Below are positions 53,101 to 61,200 of a DNA stretch of 64,000 nt, in pieces. The notes under the pieces are model-generated. The model was not told the origin of the DNA and did not search any database. It saw only the letters and a program-made list of their open reading frames with translations. The DNA is from Opisthocomus hoazin. Lineage: Eukaryota > Chordata > Aves > Opisthocomiformes > Opisthocomidae. The position numbers and the translations under genes were made by a program. The first letter of the stretch is position 1; the number at the start of each line of letters is the position of its first letter. The stretch covers positions 10,803,089-10,867,088 of the forward strand of contig NC_134431.1 in assembly GCF_030867145.1 (NCBI RefSeq), read 5' to 3'.

Positions 53101-55195
53101 AACAAATTAATTTATTCAAACGTGAAGACTTCTTGATTACATCACAGTCATGCTGGAATTTCATTTTTGCTCATACTTTATCATGATGTTTTTAACTAAA
53201 ATATTAATTCAGTCACTTGGTTCTTTGAAAAAGTATTTCATGACATGAGTCAGGTATTTTACTGATACACAGTAGGATTTTTTTGAGTACAATAATTTTA
53301 GATTAATATTTTTTTTTGTTCTCCTTCCCCTCTACATTGCCCTAGTGAGGCCTCATCTGGAGTACTGTGTCCAGTTCTGGGCTCCCCAGTTCAAGAAAGA
53401 TGAGGAGCTACTGGAGAGAGTCCAGCAGAGGGCTACGAGGATGAGGAGGGGACTGGAGCATCTCTCCTATGAGGAGAGGCTGAGGGAGCTGGGTTTGTTC
53501 AGCCTGAAGAAGACAAGGCTGAGAGGGGACCTAATATATACTTATAAATATCTTAAGGGTGGGTGTCAGGAGGATGGGGCCAGACTCTTTTCAGTGGTGC
53601 CCAGCGACAGGACAAGGGGCAACGGGCACAAACTGAAGCAGAGGAAGTTCCAGCTGAACATGAGGAAGAAATTCTTCACTCTGAGGGTGACGGAGCACTG
53701 GAACAGGCTGCCCAGGGAGGTTGTGGAGTCTCCTTCTCTGGAGATATTCAAAACCTGCCTGGACGAGGTCGTGTGCAACCTGCTGTAGGTGACCCTGCTT
53801 CAGCAGGGGGGGTGGACTAGATGACCCACAGAGGTCCCTTCCAACCCCTACCATTCTGTGATTCCATGATTCTCTGATTCTGTGATAGAGGCATACCTTC
53901 CAACACTTCTATATGATACTGCTAATGATTCACTTTGTTATTATTCTAGCATACGCTGGCAGTCAAAGATTATATTCATTTTCCATTTGTATATCATATC
54001 TTCTAAAAGTACTCAGACAGGCTATACAGGGATCACTAAATTCAGAAAAAGAATAAGAGCACTTCTAGTGGAAAAGCTGCACAGTTACAGAGAGCAATGC
54101 CACACAACAATTTATGATAAGCAACAAGGGAAGAACAGCATAGGATGGTTTAGCAATTACAGAGCTCGACTGAAGACTGGATGATTGGACTGCAACCTTG
54201 ACTATAATATAGACTTGTTACTGACAGCAGCAAATTTACAGTCACTTTCTTGGCCTGTTTGTATTCCTCCCTTCCTCTCCTTTGTGGCATTGCCAGAAAG
54301 CAGCCCTTCCTGTCGTGTAATGCTGCTCTGCTTAAATAATTTCAGGAGAACTTGAATTGGGTTCAATTATATAGTTTGCCAGGATTCACCATTAACATCC
54401 CCGTCTTTTTAAAAGTCTATGAGATTTTTAATTACCGTAACTATTCAGAAGGTTTTGGTCATAAAACATCAGTTATTACCAGGCTGCTAGCAGGAAGGGT
54501 CGCAGCCCTTCATTTTTCTAGAAGAAATGGACACTATTAATAGATACATAACCTCTGAAACCCAGCCGTCTCTGAAGCACAGTGTGTAACTACCTGAAAG
54601 GAGGGTGTAGTGAGGCAGGTGTTGCTCTCTTCTCCCAGGTAACTAGTGATAGGACAAGAGGCAATGGCCTCAAGTTGCGTCAGGGGAGGTTTAGATGAGA
54701 TATTAGGAAAGATTTCTTTACTGAAGGAGTGGTCAGGCATTGGAACAGGCTGCCCAGGGAGGTGGTTGAGTCCCCATCCCTGGAGGTGTTCAAAAAACCT
54801 GTTGATGTGGCACTTCAGGATATGGTTAAGTAGGCATGGTGGTGTTGGGTTGATGGTTGGACCTGACGATCTTAGAGGTCTTTTCCAACCTATGACTCTA
54901 TGATTTTATAGTAGTAAGACAGTACGGTGTGAAGTATAGCTATTTATCAGTGAACCATGACAACACTCAATAGTTTCAAGATAAAAATTCAGGAACAACT
55001 TCTACACACAGATGCCTTACCTTAAAAAATACATTCACAGTACCTAATGTCTGTTGCCCAAACAATCAGGTGCTTTTTTTTTGGTGTTACTTACGCTAAT
55101 TTTCTGCTTTGCACAGTGCTGAATCCAGTGAAGGAACAACTCCTGCTGATACCACCTCCATCACCAGGAGAGACGAATGTGAGTTTCACTGACAT
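23077..55195 (-). CDS. RIPOR3: RIPOR3 (FAM65C), RIPOR family member 3; 21 coding exons, 943 aa
   Basis: Coding segments, 5' to 3', begin with 55095-55195, 50059-50205 and 46707-46785 and end with 24299-24389 and 23077-23177. Each exon is listed separately. They total 2832 bp, all borders are GT-AG, and every phase matches. RIPOR1 and RIPOR2 bind RHO GTPases and restrain RHOA signalling; RIPOR3 is little studied, so its role is inferred from the family. The protein runs as follows: Ser/Arg-rich N-terminus (1-60), helical RIPOR core (about 70-206), C2-like region (about 208-320), low-complexity linker (about 330-550) and helical-repeat C-terminus (about 600-943). It agrees closely with my recollection of human RIPOR3 throughout, for example [28 protein letters not shown] and [13 protein letters not shown]. 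Confidence 0.95.
23178..25335 (-). other. RIPOR3: RIPOR3 introns 19 and 20 (exon 20 lies between)
   Basis: Intron 20 is 1.1 kb and intron 19 is 0.95 kb. A poly-A run lies at 25246-25264. No further exon or repeat family is seen. Confidence 0.7.
24299..24389 (-). CDS. RIPOR3: RIPOR3 coding exon 20
   Basis: Encodes 881-910 and one base of G911: [19 protein letters not shown] then [11 protein letters not shown]. It is part of the C-terminal helical-repeat region. Acceptor aaccag, donor gtaagt. Confidence 0.95.
25336..25419 (-). CDS. RIPOR3: RIPOR3 coding exon 19
   Basis: Encodes 853-880: [18 protein letters not shown] then [10 protein letters not shown], an armadillo/HEAT-like helix pair. Acceptor tgtttag, donor gtaagt. 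It is phase 0 at both ends. Confidence 0.95.
25690..25892 (-). CDS. RIPOR3: RIPOR3 coding exon 18
   Basis: Completes V785 and encodes 786-852: [38 protein letters not shown], ending NKNFREK. Human RIPOR3 has near-identical LQPLPQTLR and FREKAL stretches (recall). Acceptor cttacag, donor gtgaag. Confidence 0.95.
25893..27009 (-). other. RIPOR3: RIPOR3 intron 17
   Basis: 1.1 kb of unique sequence. No exon or repeat is recognised. Confidence 0.7.
27010..27168 (-). CDS. RIPOR3: RIPOR3 coding exon 17
   Basis: Completes V732, encodes 733-784, and leaves one base of V785: [19 protein letters not shown], then [16 protein letters not shown], ending HLGKLAKE. Acceptor attcag, donor gtaaag. Confidence 0.94.
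27340..27501 (-). CDS. RIPOR3: RIPOR3 coding exon 16
   Basis: Completes codon 678, encodes 679-731, and leaves one base of V732: [20 protein letters not shown], then [20 protein letters not shown]. With the preceding exon it reads [13 protein letters not shown], matching the human SIEEIIPQ junction as I recall it. Acceptor tcttcag, donor gtacca. Confidence 0.93.
27502..28727 (-). other. RIPOR3: RIPOR3 intron 15
   Basis: 1.2 kb. It contains a frame-neutral 216-bp open segment (28041-28256) with a good donor but a poor acceptor. I treat that as a possible cassette exon, not as part of the main transcript. Confidence 0.65.
28728..28836 (-). CDS. RIPOR3: RIPOR3 coding exon 15
   Basis: Encodes 642-677 and one base of codon 678: [20 protein letters not shown], ending VVDMSVEE. 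Only one of the three frames is open throughout and it matches the neighbouring phases. Acceptor atttcag, donor gtgagt. Confidence 0.93.
29602..29734 (-). CDS. RIPOR3: RIPOR3 coding exon 14
   Basis: Completes S597 and encodes 598-641: [19 protein letters not shown], then [20 protein letters not shown]. The last part aligns with LDVLLMVHLQVCKALLQ in human RIPOR3 (recall). Acceptor caacag, donor gtaagg. Confidence 0.93.
30593..30732 (-). CDS. RIPOR3: RIPOR3 coding exon 13
   Basis: Encodes 551-596 and two bases of S597: [20 protein letters not shown], then [19 protein letters not shown]. The ESLM..LESF.FLN motif is a RIPOR-family signature. Acceptor caacag, donor gtatgt. Confidence 0.94.
31900..32484 (-). 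CDS. RIPOR3: RIPOR3 coding exon 12 (large low-complexity exon)
   Basis: 585 bp, phase 0 at both ends, residues 356-550. It opens [19 protein letters not shown] and [11 protein letters not shown] polar Ser/Thr/Asn-rich segment of low predicted order follows, and the exon ends with a helical [20 protein letters not shown] motif and LRDKLK. The SILSYL and ADSFSSED motifs match human RIPOR3 (recall); the middle is poorly conserved. It is the longest exon-supported frame in the window. Confidence 0.95.
32485..33568 (-). other. RIPOR3: RIPOR3 intron 11
   Basis: 1.1 kb. It includes the G/T-rich low-complexity tract at 33266-33378. No exon is seen. Confidence 0.7.
33266..33378 (+). repeat. G/T-rich low-complexity tract with long G and T runs
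   Basis: About 110 bases made almost only of G and T on the plus strand, with a run of about ten G, (GGT)n and repeated T-run/G blocks. It is A/C-rich in the RIPOR3 pre-mRNA. Confidence 0.9.
33569..33698 (-). CDS. RIPOR3: RIPOR3 coding exon 11
   Basis: Completes N312 and encodes 313-355: [20 protein letters not shown], then [19 protein letters not shown] and KYYL. The [14 protein letters not shown] motif is shared with human RIPOR3 (recall). Acceptor gttacag, donor gtgagt. Confidence 0.95.
33699..40707 (-). other. RIPOR3: RIPOR3 intron 10 (7.0 kb)
   Basis: Unique, AT-rich intron sequence with no exon that fits the neighbouring phases and no recognisable transposon. It has a G-run/(GGT)n at 35759-35788, homopolymer A and T runs near 35210-35240, and only chance ORFs (115 codons or fewer). 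Confidence 0.7.
35759..35788 (+). repeat. G8 followed by (TGG)n microsatellite
   Basis: Eight G then about seven TGG units. G-rich on the plus strand. Confidence 0.9.
40708..40853 (-). CDS. RIPOR3: RIPOR3 coding exon 10 (C2-like region)
   Basis: Encodes 264-311 and two bases of N312: [19 protein letters not shown], then [20 protein letters not shown]. The VDI.(D/E)LGTIKL(S/Q)LEV.W motif is a RIPOR-family hallmark. Acceptor ctgtag, donor gtaagt. Confidence 0.96.
40854..43021 (-). other. RIPOR3: RIPOR3 intron 9
   Basis: 2.2 kb. It contains a (TAT)6 microsatellite at 41866-41883 and an A-rich run near 42727-42755. No exon is seen. Confidence 0.7.
41866..41883. repeat. (TAT)6 microsatellite
   Basis: Six perfect TAT units. 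Confidence 0.9.
43022..43147 (-). CDS. RIPOR3: RIPOR3 coding exon 9 (C2-like region)
   Basis: Encodes 222-263: [20 protein letters not shown], then [19 protein letters not shown] and EIK. The GRQ.W(K/R)L.G.IE pattern with WDEEE is conserved in all RIPORs. Acceptor tttctag, donor gtgtgg. It is phase 0 at both ends. Confidence 0.96.
43824..43867 (-). CDS. RIPOR3: RIPOR3 coding exon 8
   Basis: A 44-bp exon that completes G207 and encodes 208-221: [14 protein letters not shown]. The GFARLC.GDQYE motif is strongly conserved among RIPORs. Acceptor tttcag, donor gtgcag. Confidence 0.95.
44266..44329 (-). CDS. RIPOR3: RIPOR3 coding exon 7
   Basis: A 64-bp exon encoding 186-206 and one base of G207: [20 protein letters not shown] and K. 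The LE..LGEFH.(R/K)MKG motif is a family signature. Acceptor cctctag, donor gtatgt. Confidence 0.95.
44898..45047 (-). CDS. RIPOR3: RIPOR3 coding exon 6
   Basis: Encodes 136-185: [20 protein letters not shown], then [20 protein letters not shown] and [10 protein letters not shown]. The ELYEAYC.Q.RLRDGA motif is shared by all RIPORs. Acceptor cttaaag, donor gtagga. It is phase 0 at both ends. Confidence 0.96.
45048..45761 (-). other. RIPOR3: RIPOR3 intron 5
   Basis: 0.7 kb with no exon seen. A short AAATAAATAAATAAA run lies at about 45590-45604. Confidence 0.7.
45762..45815 (-). CDS. RIPOR3: RIPOR3 coding exon 5 (coiled coil)
   Basis: A 54-bp exon, phase 0 at both ends, residues 118-135: [18 protein letters not shown]. 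It is part of the N-terminal helical/coiled-coil core (ERYIR(R/K)LEFH is a family motif). Acceptor tcaaaag, donor gtaagg. Confidence 0.95.
45948..45971 (-). CDS. RIPOR3: RIPOR3 coding exon 4, 24-nt microexon
   Basis: Encodes only AFYYDLDK (110-117), phase 0 at both ends. It is flanked by ctttcag and gtgaga and separated from exon 5 by a 132-bp intron. The same eight residues occur at this place in human RIPOR3 as I recall it, so it is a constitutive family segment and not noise. Confidence 0.93.
45972..46706 (-). other. RIPOR3: RIPOR3 intron 3
   Basis: 735 bp with no other exon or repeat seen. Confidence 0.7.
46707..46785 (-). CDS. RIPOR3: RIPOR3 coding exon 3
   Basis: Completes N83 and encodes 84-109: [20 protein letters not shown], then KRNSRL. 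Human RIPOR3 has [15 protein letters not shown] here (recall). Acceptor cctccag, donor gtaaga. Confidence 0.95.
46786..50058 (-). other. RIPOR3: RIPOR3 intron 2 (3.3 kb)
   Basis: No supported exon. It holds a 39-bp tandem duplication at 48157-48236 and a decoy exon-like segment near 47381-47434 that fails the phase test. Confidence 0.7.
48157..48236. repeat. 39-bp tandem duplication
   Basis: The block ending AACAGAATAAAGAGTTA occurs twice with a 39-base period (AACAGAATAAAG at 48179 and 48218). The upstream half, GGAAT.GTA.CCAG, also repeats with a few substitutions. Confidence 0.88.
50059..50205 (-). CDS. RIPOR3: RIPOR3 coding exon 2
   Basis: Completes A34, encodes 35-82, and leaves two bases of N83: [20 protein letters not shown], then [20 protein letters not shown] and ALKKGL. 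The Ser/Arg-rich part resembles basic, phosphorylatable RIPOR N-termini. [10 protein letters not shown] begins the helical core. Acceptor ctacag, donor gtaagg. Confidence 0.95.
53339..53887 (+). mobile_element. CR1 LINE 3' fragment (copy 2), with an open ORF2 tail
   Basis: About 550 bases of CR1: the C-terminal part of the ORF2 reverse transcriptase (53345-53788, open for 147 codons, starting [20 protein letters not shown], then [10 protein letters not shown]), the GACCCACAGAGGTCCCTTCC block, and a 3' end of degenerate ATTCTGTG octamers (53852-53886). It is 5'-truncated. The tail being still open suggests a relatively young insertion, but this is no complete element. Confidence 0.96.
54590..54909 (+). 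mobile_element. CR1 LINE 3' fragment (copy 3), diverged subfamily
   Basis: About 320 bases with CR1 3' landmarks (GGAACAGGCTGCCCAGGGAG, then a GATCTTAGAGGTCTTTTCCA block and a CTATGATT end). It has many indels and is frame-broken. The 3' block differs from copies 1 and 2, so it is another, older CR1 subfamily. Confidence 0.9.
55095..55195 (-). CDS. RIPOR3: RIPOR3 coding exon 1 (start codon)
   Basis: Encodes 1-33 and two bases of A34: [20 protein letters not shown], then [13 protein letters not shown]. Human RIPOR3, as I recall it, begins MSVRLRFLSPGD and has SASFAGFSSAQSRRIA. The ATG has G at -3, and in-frame TGA and TAG (55205-55210) lie just upstream, so no earlier start in this exon is possible. 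Donor gtaagt. Confidence 0.95.
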
Positions 55196-55223
55196 GACTG
55201 CCAATCACTAAGTCTATTGGGTT
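55196..55223 (-). other. RIPOR3: RIPOR3 5' UTR part of the first coding exon
   Basis: 28 bases between a consensus acceptor (ttatttcag) and the ATG. This implies an upstream noncoding exon further right. Confidence 0.7.
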
Positions 55224-58200
55224 CTGAAATAAACAGAAAAACAGATGAATCAAAGCCTTTTTGGCAGTTCAGGATTAGATCTGTGCTGCTGCAAATGCTG
55301 AGCTGCATGAAAGTGGGAAGTCAGAAAAACAGACAGTAGATTAAATAGAAAAAAAGACTTGTCTGCTATACACGTTTCCTCTGTTGCCATCCACAATACA
55401 ATTAACAAGGGACTGAATAGTCTCAAATTAAATCTCTCAAGTCCTCTTCAATTTCTGATTGATTTTACAAACTCACTACGTAAAAGCCAGAACAGCCTCA
55501 ATTCACAGGCTCTCTACATTTCTGATCTTTCAAAAACCCTGTAACTGTCCCACTGCTTAAGGAGTTCAGGCCAACCAGTGTATTTCCAAATCAGCATGGA
55601 TGCCAGAACAATACTTAAGCTCCAGACTTAGTCAGGTTCAAAAAGCAGTTCCTTGCATTTGTACAGCACCACACTGAAGTCAATGGTAGAACTGGCTGAG
55701 AATGGTACATAAGCCCAAGGCAGAAGTCTGGTTTCAACAGTAAATTTCAGGTTCATGCTCCTCCTCTAGCAGGATTTCTCTTGGATTGCCGTCTTCTGTT
55801 TTCCATCAGTCAAACTCTTTTGCTTTCTGGAGAATTGTGTTCTCTGCCATATGTCTGTAGAATCCAAGTTACAATATAAGTAACAGACATATCCTTTAAA
55901 GCAGCTGTAGAAAATCACCCTGACAGTTAATACACAGAAAAATTCCCTTCCTTCCCTCCTCAAGCTGGTGTAATGTAAACACCACAACTGAGTGAAACTG
56001 AGTAAAACAAAAAGCTTGAGTATCTATTTGTAGAGGGAAGTACAAACTCCAATGAAAAGCTCTACACAGAGATGCTCCATGCAAAAGTTTGTCCTACATT
56101 ACAGAATGTGCTCTGAAGAACAGTGAGCTCTTAATCTATCAGAGTAGATATTGGAAAGAAACATCTGCACTCAATCCTTATGCTTGACATTATCCCACCA
56201 GCATGGCTGCAATTAGTCAGCCTAGAAGCCCAGAAATGTCAGGATAAGACTTTTCTCCTGGCTCTGCCACTAACTTGGAGAGCAACCTAACTCAATGCTC
56301 TTCCACACTGAATGGTTAAATATACTTCCCGAGAAGAGAGAGATTTGAGAGTGTTTTGCTAATTCTGGGCTAGTCTACAAGTACAGGGAATTACTGTGAC
56401 TATGCTTTAGGTACCAGTATCTACCAAAGCAGTAACAAAAGCTGTCATGGATTTCCCCAAGCATAGATCCTACAGTGAGACCTGATTATTTCATTAGAAG
56501 CCGCTCAGTCACTTCCCTGGGCTGAGGTCTAAGACTCCCATTTTTTTGCCTGTTCTACAGGTTGTGCCAAGCTCATGACTACATCTGTGAAAAACAGGCA
56601 AAAGATTTTAGAACAAGATGACAAATTCAAGCCAAACACCTACCTGCTTTGCAAGCTACCTGGTTTGTCAAAAGAGGTGTTGGGCATGGCTGGGTATTTT
56701 GTATCTCAGTGCATCAAAGTCCACATGACTCCACAGCTTCAGTAATATCAGTAGAAATCCGTTACATGGAAAAATTTAGGTGCATCTTAATCACCTTTTA
56801 ATCAAACTGTACAACACTTATGTTCTCATGCTTTGAAAGGATGTCTCCTTGACACCCATAATCACAGATTGTACTTGCATCACATCACAGCTGAAGTTTC
56901 AAAATATTTTCCACTCTTTCCTCTAGCTTTCAGATGCTTATAGGTCTGTGAACAGTCACCCCATCAAAAGGATAATTAGACTGAAAAAAATATGGGACTC
57001 ACTGAAAAATGTCCTTACGTAACAAGCTGTTAAAGGAAGAAATAAAGGAACAGCCTCATGGTTATTGACCACATCCCTCATCAAGGCTAAATCAGATTCC
57101 CAGGATCTATGCTTCAGCTCACCAACCTAGGAAAGTTAGTTCATGAGTAAAAGGGAGGAAGAAAGTGCAGGAAAAGCCTGTCTAATTTTATAGGACTCCT
57201 AAAGCCTGCATAGCATGAGACTGAAAGCCTCTGAAGCATACAGATATGAAACAAACAAAAACAGGCAGTCCCTTGACAGGGAACAGAAAGTGGAAAATGA
57301 TGGGAAGACTCCCAAAGTATAAATCTGTGGCACTGCACTCTAGATGTGAAGAATTAAACTGGAAATGTACAGACCCCCAAAACTCAGTTGGTGAAAGAAA
57401 GAAATTGCTTAAATTGCCTAGACTTGATTCTATTGCCACATGTGTTTTTAAAATCAAATACAATTCTGGACTTCAAGAAGATACACTGTTGCAAATTAGT
57501 AGATATGAGAGATAAATTGGCCCTCACTTAGGCATAGCCATAAGTATTTACAAATTCTCACGGGTCGTTTGTTTTTGTTAACTGCACCAAGCTGTCCTCA
57601 AGGCCACTGACCGTGTCATGTTCTGCTGTAACGCATAGCTATGTTCAAAGGAAATTCACAAGCACATTTTCACAATTCTCTCTCATAAGAATGAAGATAA
57701 TCTAAATAATGTTAGGAAAGCACCACGAAAAGGGTTATCTTTCTTACTTCGAAATAATGTCAACTAAGTCAAATACCTCTTGGTACATACCTGCATATAC
57801 ATTTTTTGTAGCGACCTAGAAATCTTACAGCTCGTTCTACACTTCTGGGAAGACCATAAGTAGGATGTCAAGACAACATTTTACTTGTAAGAAAGATTTA
57901 CATATGCAGTTGTTTAAACAGAGGGTTTTGCTAGCCAGAGTGTCTGCATAAAAGTGCTGAGCTATGTTATAACTGCCCCTGAGAAAAAGCATCTGGACAC
58001 ATCTCAAATTCAACTCTCCCTTTAGGCTAGAAATAAATCAGATAAGGACCCCCGACAAAGCCGAGTTCAAATCTGTCTTCCAACCTGTAACCTCTGCTGT
58101 GTAGGCCAATGTCTCCAAATCTCATAAAAACAGGGATTGTACCCTGAGGAGCAGAGGTACTTCCGCCCTTTTAACCTTTTGAAAAAGCACAGAATGTGAA

Positions 58201-61200
58201 TACGGTAGCTAGCTAGGGGCTGGCATATGCAGAGCACAGAAATATCAGCCCAGACTGAAGGACTCTATTGCCAGGGACAATAGAAACACTGAACTACTGG
58301 AAAAAACAAGGAGTCTTGAAAACGGGTTACAAATTTTGTGAGTCTTAAACAGACCTCCGAACTGCCAGGCACTAATCTACTCAAACATTTTAATACATGC
58401 AATTTTGTAAGATTGGGACTTCAGGTCTCAGAAATGTATTTTTAATATAAATCAAAACAGTATTTTTTTTTCAGATTAAAGGAGGATGGTTTTTTGTCCC
58501 TATTTCAATGATTTGCCATAATAAGACTATTAGCATTTAACCTTCAGTGTTACCCAGGTATCCAGGCATTCAGGGCCAACATTTGTGATTCTACGCAGCA
58601 GTGAGTACGCTCAAACTGCATGCTCTGCTTCGTCTCTGTTAGTATTAGGATATTCCTCAAGCCAAATGACCTTCATCCTCTACAAACAAAAAGCTGGTGT
58701 CTGTTTATGTTTATGGCTAAACTTTTCCAGCCCTAGTCACATTTTTAATTGTTTCTGGGCACAATGGTTTCAACAATTTTATGAGGAAAATATGACTCAC
58801 TGACTTCTTGCAAAATATTTCTGCTTGTGTTTTGTACATTAAATTAGTAGCCATTTTTTCTTTTCATAACTCCAAGAGGTTCACTTGAACTTGGTGAACT
58901 GTTGTTAGGGTAAGGTATTCATCTTTCCTTAAAATTTATAGTGTCCCAGTTGTGAATGACCAGTTGGTTAAGAGACACACACTCACTTCTAGCTGTGTGT
59001 CTGCAAAAACTGTACCAGAGTTCTGTTCAGCTAATTGTGGACACACACATTGAGTTAATAGCCTAGGCAACAAGTGGCTACACACCTCACCAGTATGTCA
59101 GTACCTGCTGTTCACCGGCCTCGGCAAGCAGCGGCTGCCTGACAAAATAAAAGGCACTTCGAAATCAAGTAAATTATTAGTCACTAAAGAAAATAAACAC
59201 AATGACTGAACACAAACTATCAAATGTCAATCACTTCAATGTCTTAGGATCATGTCTGTAATTCTGGATGCATTACGTGATCATGACAAATTTTATTTGT
59301 AAATATGACATTAGCTTTACTTGGAAGGACAATAGAGTCATTCTATCTTCTAGCTGTGGAAACCAGACAGAGTTGATTTCATTTTGTATTATCACAACAT
59401 AATCCTTTTCTCAGTATCAGATATACTCAACATCTTATTGGAGGGACTGCAGCCTTGAACCTAAAATATGTGACTTATATTTGTGCCTATATGGAGAATC
59501 CTCTTAATAAGTGGATTTCTGCATAGCATAGTACATAGATTTTATTGTAGGGTTGCCAGCTAGAATCTATGTCTTTTTAGAACACGGTTTTATAAAATTC
59601 ACTTCAGCTCCATGACAGCCAAACAAATTTGCCATTAATGTGCATTGGTTCTACACCATTTCTGCTGAAACTCCATTTTCACTGTACATAACCAAAACCA
59701 GTAGTGATTAAGTAGATGAACATCTAGGGACTTTAGAGAGAGTCTCTGGACTCACTTTAGAAATGATCTGTGATTCCAACTACTTATATGCTGTTTCAAA
59801 AATCCTTCAGTCACAGGTGATAAGTTTACTCATTCCACTCCCCTGAATTTATTATGAACACCACCCTAATAACTGTTTTGCTGCTATAATTGTACCTGTA
59901 TTAGGATTTTAGCTGATAGAAATACATATTGCAAACGCTTAATAGGTGAAAAGACAATCATAACATAACTATACCAGAAAATTTCTAGCTTAAGTCAAAT
60001 TTACAACTGATTTTGGAAACTGGGCTACATTTGTCTACCATCACATTGATTTAATCACAATTCTTTTTCTTCCTCTCATTTATTTCAAAACTTAGGAACA
60101 ATGGAATTAACTAACACTTCTGAATGCTTATGATGGGTGGTATCCATTTCAAAACACTTGCGGCAGACAATGGCATTTGAGTCTTTCATGATACTGATAA
60201 AGAAAAAAAAAATCAGACTGCCACAACATATGACAATACTGTGAAAATTTTTAAACAAGCTCTTAGGGCTGATCTGGGCTTGGACTGAAGCTTTTTGTGA
60301 TTTCGATGTACCCCGGAATAGGCTGGAAATTTCTAGACCTTGGCACTTACTTTGTGGTGTTGGACTTCTAAAGAATCCAGACCATTAAAATTAATGAAAC
60401 TCCTAAGATGTGATAACATCATGACTCAGACCTAATTAGTCTAAAGGTAGATGTAATGGAGCCTGACTGAACAGAGAATGAAGTGACCATCTTGAGTACA
60501 GCACAGTGTTGAGTCCACTGGGAAAATACACACTATATTTAATCTTTGCTCTTTAGCATTCTTTAGAAAAACCATTGACCTCAGTAGCAATGTCTACTCT
60601 GCTAGATAAACATTCCAAATTTATTATTAAAACCCCTTAGCTTTTAGGCATTTTTGTTCAATTGTTAGACAAATATTCTATTTATACTGTTAATGGCAGA
60701 ACTAAGAAAAATTTCTCTGGTTATTTTTCTAGAGATTAAAAGTCATTTGAATTAGGGAGACAGAAAGTGCCCTTGATGCTACATCTCAATATAGCTGTTT
60801 TAACACAGCATTACACTCAAACAGGGATCCTTTCTTCAGATACATCCTTTCTGTGGAAAGAATTCACCTCACAAGAATTCACAGCAGAATCTGAGAAGGT
60901 TAGATGCAATTCACCGTAACACAGGAATTCTGACTTGTGGATATCATCTCTCTAGAACTTGTCTCTCGCATCAGCACATATAACCTGCAACTAGTCCACC
61001 CCACAGAGAGAGGAAGAGCCACTGCAATTGCAGATATGGAAAATATATGTTTGATATTTTGGCTTTATATGGTAAAACAGATTTGCAAAATCTTGAGGTA
61101 ATGGAGACAAATAACTGCCTGTGATGAGCTTTTGAAAATTTTCCCCTTAGTACTTTTATCATTTTTCTCTGAGGTACTACGAGGTAAATTTTGCTTCTCC

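Larger units (their letters stand above)
50206..55094 (-). other. RIPOR3: RIPOR3 intron 1 of the coding region (4.9 kb)
   Basis: Holds two CR1 insertions (53.3 and 54.6 kb), both on the plus strand and so antisense to RIPOR3. The rest is unique AT-rich sequence with no exon seen. Confidence 0.75.

Noticed and set aside
53563-53854. Other open frames over the 53.3-kb CR1
   Set aside because: They are alternative-frame or antisense shadows of the CR1 ORF2 tail.
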